From positions 1 to 18,150 of the forward strand of contig JAFREV010000156.1 of NCBI GenBank assembly GCA_017434685.1: a stretch of 18,150 nt of DNA. The letters run 5' to 3'. Of this stretch, positions 15,115 to 18,150 are shown piece after piece. Numbering within the stretch: the stretch's first letter is position 1; each line of letters begins with the position of its first letter. The position numbers and the translations under genes are program-made. Source of the DNA: Mogibacterium sp. (GTDB taxonomy: Bacteria > Bacillota > Clostridia > Peptostreptococcales > Anaerovoracaceae). The notes beneath the pieces are model-generated. The model was not told the DNA's origin, made no database searches, and was given only the letters and a program-made list of their open reading frames with translations.

Positions 15115-15744
15115 ATGAGAATAGCAGTAGCAGCAGCAAACGGCAAAGCAGGAAGACTTATCGCACAGGAAGCAGTAAACAGAGGCATGGACGTTACCGC
15201 CATCGTAAGAGGCGAGAACAAGTCCGCAGCACAGAATGCGATCATTAAGGATCTCTTCGACATCACTAAGGAAGACCTTGCAGGTTTCGATGTAGTAGTC
15301 GATGCAGTAGGCGCATGGACCCCGGATACTGTACACGCAGTTCCTGATGCAGCAAAGATGCTTGCGGATCTTCTTAAGGGCAGCGATGCAAGACTGATCG
15401 TAGTAGGCGGAGCAGGCAGCCTGTACATGGATCCTGAGCACACCAAGACAGTGGCTGATGTAGTTGAGTTCCCTGAAGCAGCAATGCCTGTACTCAAAGC
15501 CCATAAGGAAGCACTTGATGCTCTCCGCGCATATGACGATGTAAACTGGACATATGTAAGCCCTGCAGCTGAGTTCACTGCTGACGGTGAGAGGACCGGC
15601 AAGTATATCCTCGCAGGTGAGGAGTTCACAACAAACAGCAAAGGAGAAAGCATTATCTCATATGCAGACTATGCGATCGCGATCGTTGATGAGATCAAAA
15701 ACGCAGCTCATGTAAAGGAGAGGATCAGCGTGCTCGGAGAATAA
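15115..15744 (+). CDS. NAD(P)-binding SDR-like oxidoreductase (YwnB-like)
   Basis: The start is ATG at 15115, directed by a strong AAGGAGG (seen in CAAGGAGGACACATAAA); an upstream in-frame extension would begin inside the promoter and is rejected. The 209-residue protein is an atypical short-chain dehydrogenase/NmrA-like protein with an N-terminal Rossmann fold, MRIAVAAANGKAGRLIAQEAVNRG. The dinucleotide loop reads AANGKAG, so the first Gly of the usual GxxGxxG is Ala. Later segments VDAVGAW, LIVVGGAGSLY and WTYVSPAAEF fit the family. It resembles Bacillus YwnB, a predicted NAD(P)-dependent reductase/epimerase whose gene also adjoins an Rrf2 regulator (YwnA). The substrate is unknown; a role in electrophile or oxidative stress is an inference from the regulator. 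Confidence 0.85.
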   Translation: MRIAVAAANGKAGRLIAQEAVNRGMDVTAIVRGENKSAAQNAIIKDLFDITKEDLAGFDVVVDAVGAWTPDTVHAVPDAAKMLADLLKGSDARLIVVGGAGSLYMDPEHTKTVADVVEFPEAAMPVLKAHKEALDALRAYDDVNWTYVSPAAEFTADGERTGKYILAGEEFTTNSKGESIISYADYAIAIVDEIKNAAHVKERISVLGE

Positions 15745-15757
15745 TGCAGTAAGGAAA

Positions 15758-16207
15758 ATGCAGATAACAAGCAGATTCACAATCGCGATCCACGCATTGG
15801 CATTCATCGACCTGTTCCAGGATGAGATGAGAGTCACAAGCAACGTCCTGGCCAGCAGTATTCAGGCAAATCCTGTAATTATAAGAACGGTTCTGGGTAA
15901 GCTTAAGGAAGCAGGGATGATAGACGCAAGACAGGGAAGCGGCGGATCCAGACTGGCAAAGCCTCTTGAAGAGATCTCTTTCTATGATGTGTACAAAGCA
16001 GTCGATCCGATCAATGAGGAGGGACTCTTCCACTTCCATGAGAACCCGCATCCGGCGTGCGTTGTAGGCGGCAATATCCATACAGCCCTTGATGGCAAAC
16101 TGCAGAAAGTGCAGGAGTCAATGGAGAATGAGCTTAAGCAGATACACATGTCAGATGTAGTGGATGATCTTATCAGAGAGATGCAAAGGCGCGGACAATC
16201 TGTTTGA
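15758..16207 (+). CDS. Rrf2-family transcriptional regulator (YwnA/HypR-like)
   Basis: This 149-residue DNA-binding protein has the Rrf2 winged-helix start MQITSRFTIAIHAL, recognition region VTSNVLASSIQANPVIIRTVLGKL (split over 26–49), and wing DARQGSGGSRLAKP. It lacks the three-cysteine cluster of IscR/NsrR. Its only cysteine is Cys101 in NPHPACVVGG, close to the redox-active Cys99 of Staphylococcus HypR, so a thiol switch rather than an Fe-S cluster is likely. The gene starts 13 bases after the oxidoreductase stop, with AAGGA close to ATG. It probably represses its own operon through the two inverted repeats before it. Confidence 0.9.
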   Translation: MQITSRFTIAIHALAFIDLFQDEMRVTSNVLASSIQANPVIIRTVLGKLKEAGMIDARQGSGGSRLAKPLEEISFYDVYKAVDPINEEGLFHFHENPHPACVVGGNIHTALDGKLQKVQESMENELKQIHMSDVVDDLIREMQRRGQSV

Positions 16208-16222
16208 TGCAGGTATAAAATC

Positions 16223-17113
16223 ATGAACTATACAGGAACGATATACAGACCACCTATGGAAGCACAGTCACTGCTTCTGCAGGTCACCACGGGATGCAGC
16301 CACAATAAATGTGCGTTCTGCTACATGTATCACGACATACCATTTGCGGTCAGTCCGATGGAAGAAGTTCTTGCAGACATAGATGAAGCAGCAAGACTAT
16401 GGCCGGGAGTAGAACGGGTTTTTCTTGAGAACGGAGATGCATTCTGCCTGTCGGCTGAAAGACTGAAGCAAATCGCTGAAGCGATACATGCAAAACTGCC
16501 TAAGGTGAACACGATAGCGATGTATGCATCGATACAGAACATTAAAGGCAAGACCGATGAAGAACTGCAGATGCTGCATGAACTTGGCATCAACGATCTG
16601 AACATCGGGGTCGAGAGCGGGTTGGATGCGGCACTGGAAAGACTGAACAAGGGGCATACCTCAGAAGAGGCGATATACGAACTGAACAGGTTAAAGAAGG
16701 CTAGAATAGAGTATTGCCTGAATATAATATTGGGAGGTGCGGGCGCTGATCTCGTACATGAGAACGCAGAAGCATCGGCCAGACTGATCAATGCAGTTCA
16801 GCCACCTATATTGTTTATGGGTACACTTCACACTGACCCGGGATGCAGTCTGCACCGGGACATGAAGAGCGGAGCATTCCCCGAATGCACATTCGGCCAG
16901 CTTCTGGATGAGCAGGAGGAACTGATAAGCTTACTTGAACTCGATAACACCTACTACTTTGGGTTGCATCCATCCAATATAATCCCTATGCAGGGCATGC
17001 TGCCGAGGGATAAGGATGCAATGATCCAGGCGATACACGAGATGAGAGACCATCTTAAAGGCCAGCTTGATAAATATCCGGTTCGAGGAAGCGAAGGCGC
17101 GATCTTGTTATAG
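16223..17113 (+). CDS. Radical SAM protein with CX4CX2C cluster motif
   Basis: The 296-residue protein has the radical SAM cluster ligands Cys25, Cys30 and Cys33 in TTGCSHNKCAFCYMY. The spacing is CX4CX2C, not the classical CX3CX2C, a variant typical of an Elp3/HemN-like subgroup. Other barrel elements are VERVFLENGDAF (strand 2), NTIAMYASIQNI, the GINDLNIGVESG strand with LERLNKGHT, and CLNIILGGAG. No extra C-terminal Fe-S cluster domain is seen. The reaction catalysed is unknown; related proteins are annotated only as radical SAM. It lies 15 bases after the Rrf2 gene and ends at a terminator, so it is likely the third gene of that operon and under redox control. Confidence 0.9.
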   Translation: MNYTGTIYRPPMEAQSLLLQVTTGCSHNKCAFCYMYHDIPFAVSPMEEVLADIDEAARLWPGVERVFLENGDAFCLSAERLKQIAEAIHAKLPKVNTIAMYASIQNIKGKTDEELQMLHELGINDLNIGVESGLDAALERLNKGHTSEEAIYELNRLKKARIEYCLNIILGGAGADLVHENAEASARLINAVQPPILFMGTLHTDPGCSLHRDMKSGAFPECTFGQLLDEQEELISLLELDNTYYFGLHPSNIIPMQGMLPRDKDAMIQAIHEMRDHLKGQLDKYPVRGSEGAILL

Positions 17114-17143
17114 AAAGTTGAATAGTGATATATATAATCCGAG

Positions 17144-17175
17144 GCGGTAGATAATGAATTATCTACCGCTTTCTT
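17144..17175 (+). terminator. Intrinsic terminator after radical SAM gene
   Basis: GCGGTAGATAA pairs perfectly with TTATCTACCGC around a TGAA tetraloop, followed by TTTCTT. It ends the three-gene operon. Confidence 0.9.
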
Positions 17176-17375
17176 CGTGACAAAAGAAAAGCCTCCGATT
17201 TCTCGGAGGTCTGTGGTGGATGATAAGGCTCCCTCCGGATCATACGGCGTTGCCGTAAGGTCGGGAATCTTGCGAAATACTCGACAAGCTCGCATTTCGA
17301 CAGGGGCTCGAAGTTCATTACGCGAGCCTGAAACCCAGTAAAGAGAGGGGGTACAGCGACATCATCCTCATCCAG

Positions 17376-17395
17376 TACTCAAAAAATACTCAAAA
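17376..17395. repeat. Direct repeat TACTCAAAA x2
   Basis: Two identical 9-base copies lie 11 bases apart, about one helical turn. That spacing could suit side-by-side protein binding, but no cognate protein is evident. Confidence 0.4.
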
Positions 17396-17476
17396 CCCAA
17401 TCATTTGCGCTCCGCAAGATGGACAAAATGAATGTCAATGCTCTTGTATTAGAGAAAATGCTGATAAATGAAAAAT

Positions 17477-17500
17477 TTCGGGCTCGGCCCGGAGTTTTTT
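17477..17500. terminator. Bidirectional terminator
   Basis: CGGGC / GCCCG with loop TCG (17479–17491), extended by a G·T and a T·A pair, is followed by G and six T on the + strand. On the minus strand it is followed by AAATTTTT. Since the TetR gene ends at 17535 on the minus strand, this is its likely terminator. Confidence 0.75.
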
Positions 17501-17534
17501 GGTGGATGAGAAACATGCTTTACTGCAATTGAAA

Positions 17535-18101
17535 CTATTTGCTAATCAAATAAGGAGCGAGGCCGGTCTTAGCGGCATTTCCTATCATTTCGACCAAGTG
17601 AAGAAGATCATAGCTGTATTCTCCATGTGCCCATCTGCGATAAACATCTATTACACCGGCGCTGAGAAAATCGTAGAAGACGGTTATCTCGTCGGTATCA
17701 ATCTTTACAAGAGGAGCATAGAGTGCGATTGCTTTATCTGCCAGGATGTCATGTATCTTTTTCCATAAATCATCATAAGCATCGCTTTCTGCAACTGTCA
17801 GAAGCAATTCTTCCTCTTCTTTATAGAATCTGTCAATAATATAGATCAGATTTTCAACATTAAAAGGATCTTCGAAATAATCGCTATCTTCCATCGCAGC
17901 AACTATCATGCTGAATTTATCCTCTACATACTCAATTAGCACTTCATCAGGCGAAGCATAATGCAGGTAGAATGTTTTTCTGTCTATGTTCGCGCGCCTG
18001 GAAAGTTCAGAAATACTTATCCGTGAAGATCCTTTCTCAGTGATAAGCTCCAGGTACGCTTTTCGTATCGCTTCACGCGTTTTGACTATCCTTCGGTCCA
18101 T
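17535..18101 (-). CDS. TetR/AcrR-family transcriptional regulator
   Basis: The preferred start is ATG at 18101 (MDRRIVKTREAIRKAY), preceded by GAGGA, giving 188 residues. A longer version from GTG at 18140 would add 13 basic residues not typical of the family. The N-terminal TetR DNA-binding domain has ISISELSRRANIDRKTFYLHYASPDEVL (split over about 27–54), with the helix-turn-helix and the FYLHY motif. The C-terminal ligand domain is helical and acidic, ending AKTGLAPYLISK. It probably represses a nearby gene in response to a small molecule. Its target is likely upstream, beyond the window, as its own promoter is not visible. Confidence 0.9.
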   Translation of the reverse strand: MDRRIVKTREAIRKAYLELITEKGSSRISISELSRRANIDRKTFYLHYASPDEVLIEYVEDKFSMIVAAMEDSDYFEDPFNVENLIYIIDRFYKEEEELLLTVAESDAYDDLWKKIHDILADKAIALYAPLVKIDTDEITVFYDFLSAGVIDVYRRWAHGEYSYDLLHLVEMIGNAAKTGLAPYLISK

Positions 18102-18150
18102 TGTTCCTCGCTTCTTTCCAAAACGTTGAATTATCATCACTCCGGATGCA

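Larger units (their letters stand above)
17177..17534. other. Non-coding region with hairpins and short direct repeats
   Basis: No convincing gene is visible in this stretch of roughly 360 bases. It contains the hairpin CCTCCGA / TCGGAGG (17192–17209), which resembles a terminator without its T-tract, and the inverted repeat GGCTCG / CGAGCC near 17306–17329. It also holds two tandem copies of TACTCAAAA (17376–17395), a small TTGCG / CGCAA hairpin near 17405–17418, and a complete terminator at 17477–17500. The decamer TGGTGGATGA occurs directly after the first hairpin (17214) and again after the last terminator (17500). No tRNA fold or integrase was found. Confidence 0.5.

Noticed and set aside
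14973..15653. Minus-strand frame rich in Ser/Ala opposite the YwnB-like gene
   Set aside because: It is antisense to a gene with a strong ribosome site and Rossmann fold, and it covers the promoter.
16954..17295. Minus-strand frame crossing the radical SAM 3' end and terminator
   Set aside because: It has no ribosome site, passes through a strong terminator hairpin and lacks any known domain.
17210..17340. tRNA or tRNA-like remnant on the minus strand
   Set aside because: TGGTGG could suggest a CCA end, but no T-loop TTCGA-type segment or cloverleaf can be built.

Overview
The window reads as chromosomal DNA of an anaerobic, low-to-moderate-GC member of the Bacillota, most likely a clostridium. 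The assignment rests on gene content: an UvrX/YolD-type translesion pair, a His-rich CobW GTPase next to a CobW–DUF1980 fusion, a GlnT-like AGCS symporter beside a glutaminase as in Bacillus ybgH–ybgJ, and a YwnB/YwnA-like pair. Strong AGGAGG-type ribosome sites and compact intrinsic terminators agree with it. No rRNA, tRNA, CRISPR array, transposase or integrase is visible. Seventeen protein genes are supported, fifteen on the + strand.

Left part (1–3420): the 3' part of an AMP-forming acyl-CoA synthetase-like gene is followed by a divergent MtnA/eIF2B-family sugar-phosphate isomerase. After a terminator comes a convergent EamA (DMT) transporter on the minus strand. Its promoter would place the transcript start on, or almost on, the start codon.

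Metal and envelope section (3440–7160): two translationally coupled COG0523/CobW-type GTPases. The first carries a GCICC metal motif and a very His-rich tandem repeat. The second lacks these and ends in a DUF1980-like domain. A secreted GH25 lysozyme-type wall hydrolase follows.

DNA damage and amino acid section (7075–11724): a Y-family translesion polymerase with its YolD-like partner, then an AGCS Na+ symporter and a glutaminase. The last two probably form a glutamine uptake and deamidation unit, but a near-perfect terminator separates them.

Accessory section (11758–14962): a GT2 glycosyltransferase fused to a YdcF/DUF218 domain, an MGT/YjiC-like GT1 glycosyltransferase 22 bases downstream, then a small membrane-anchored DUF3574-like protein with its own terminator.

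Right part (15001–18150): a YwnB-like NAD(P)-binding protein, an Rrf2-family regulator with one conserved-position cysteine, and a radical SAM protein form a tight probable operon. Its promoter is bracketed by two 27-bp imperfect inverted repeats of 12-3-12 form with identical left halves, good candidate operators for the Rrf2 protein. About 360 bases of non-coding DNA with hairpins and short direct repeats follow, then a TetR-family regulator on the minus strand.

No clearly new defence or mobile system is evident. The least conventional elements are the unequal GTPase pair, the GT2–DUF218 fusion with its GT1 neighbour, and the doubly operated redox-regulator operon with a radical SAM gene.
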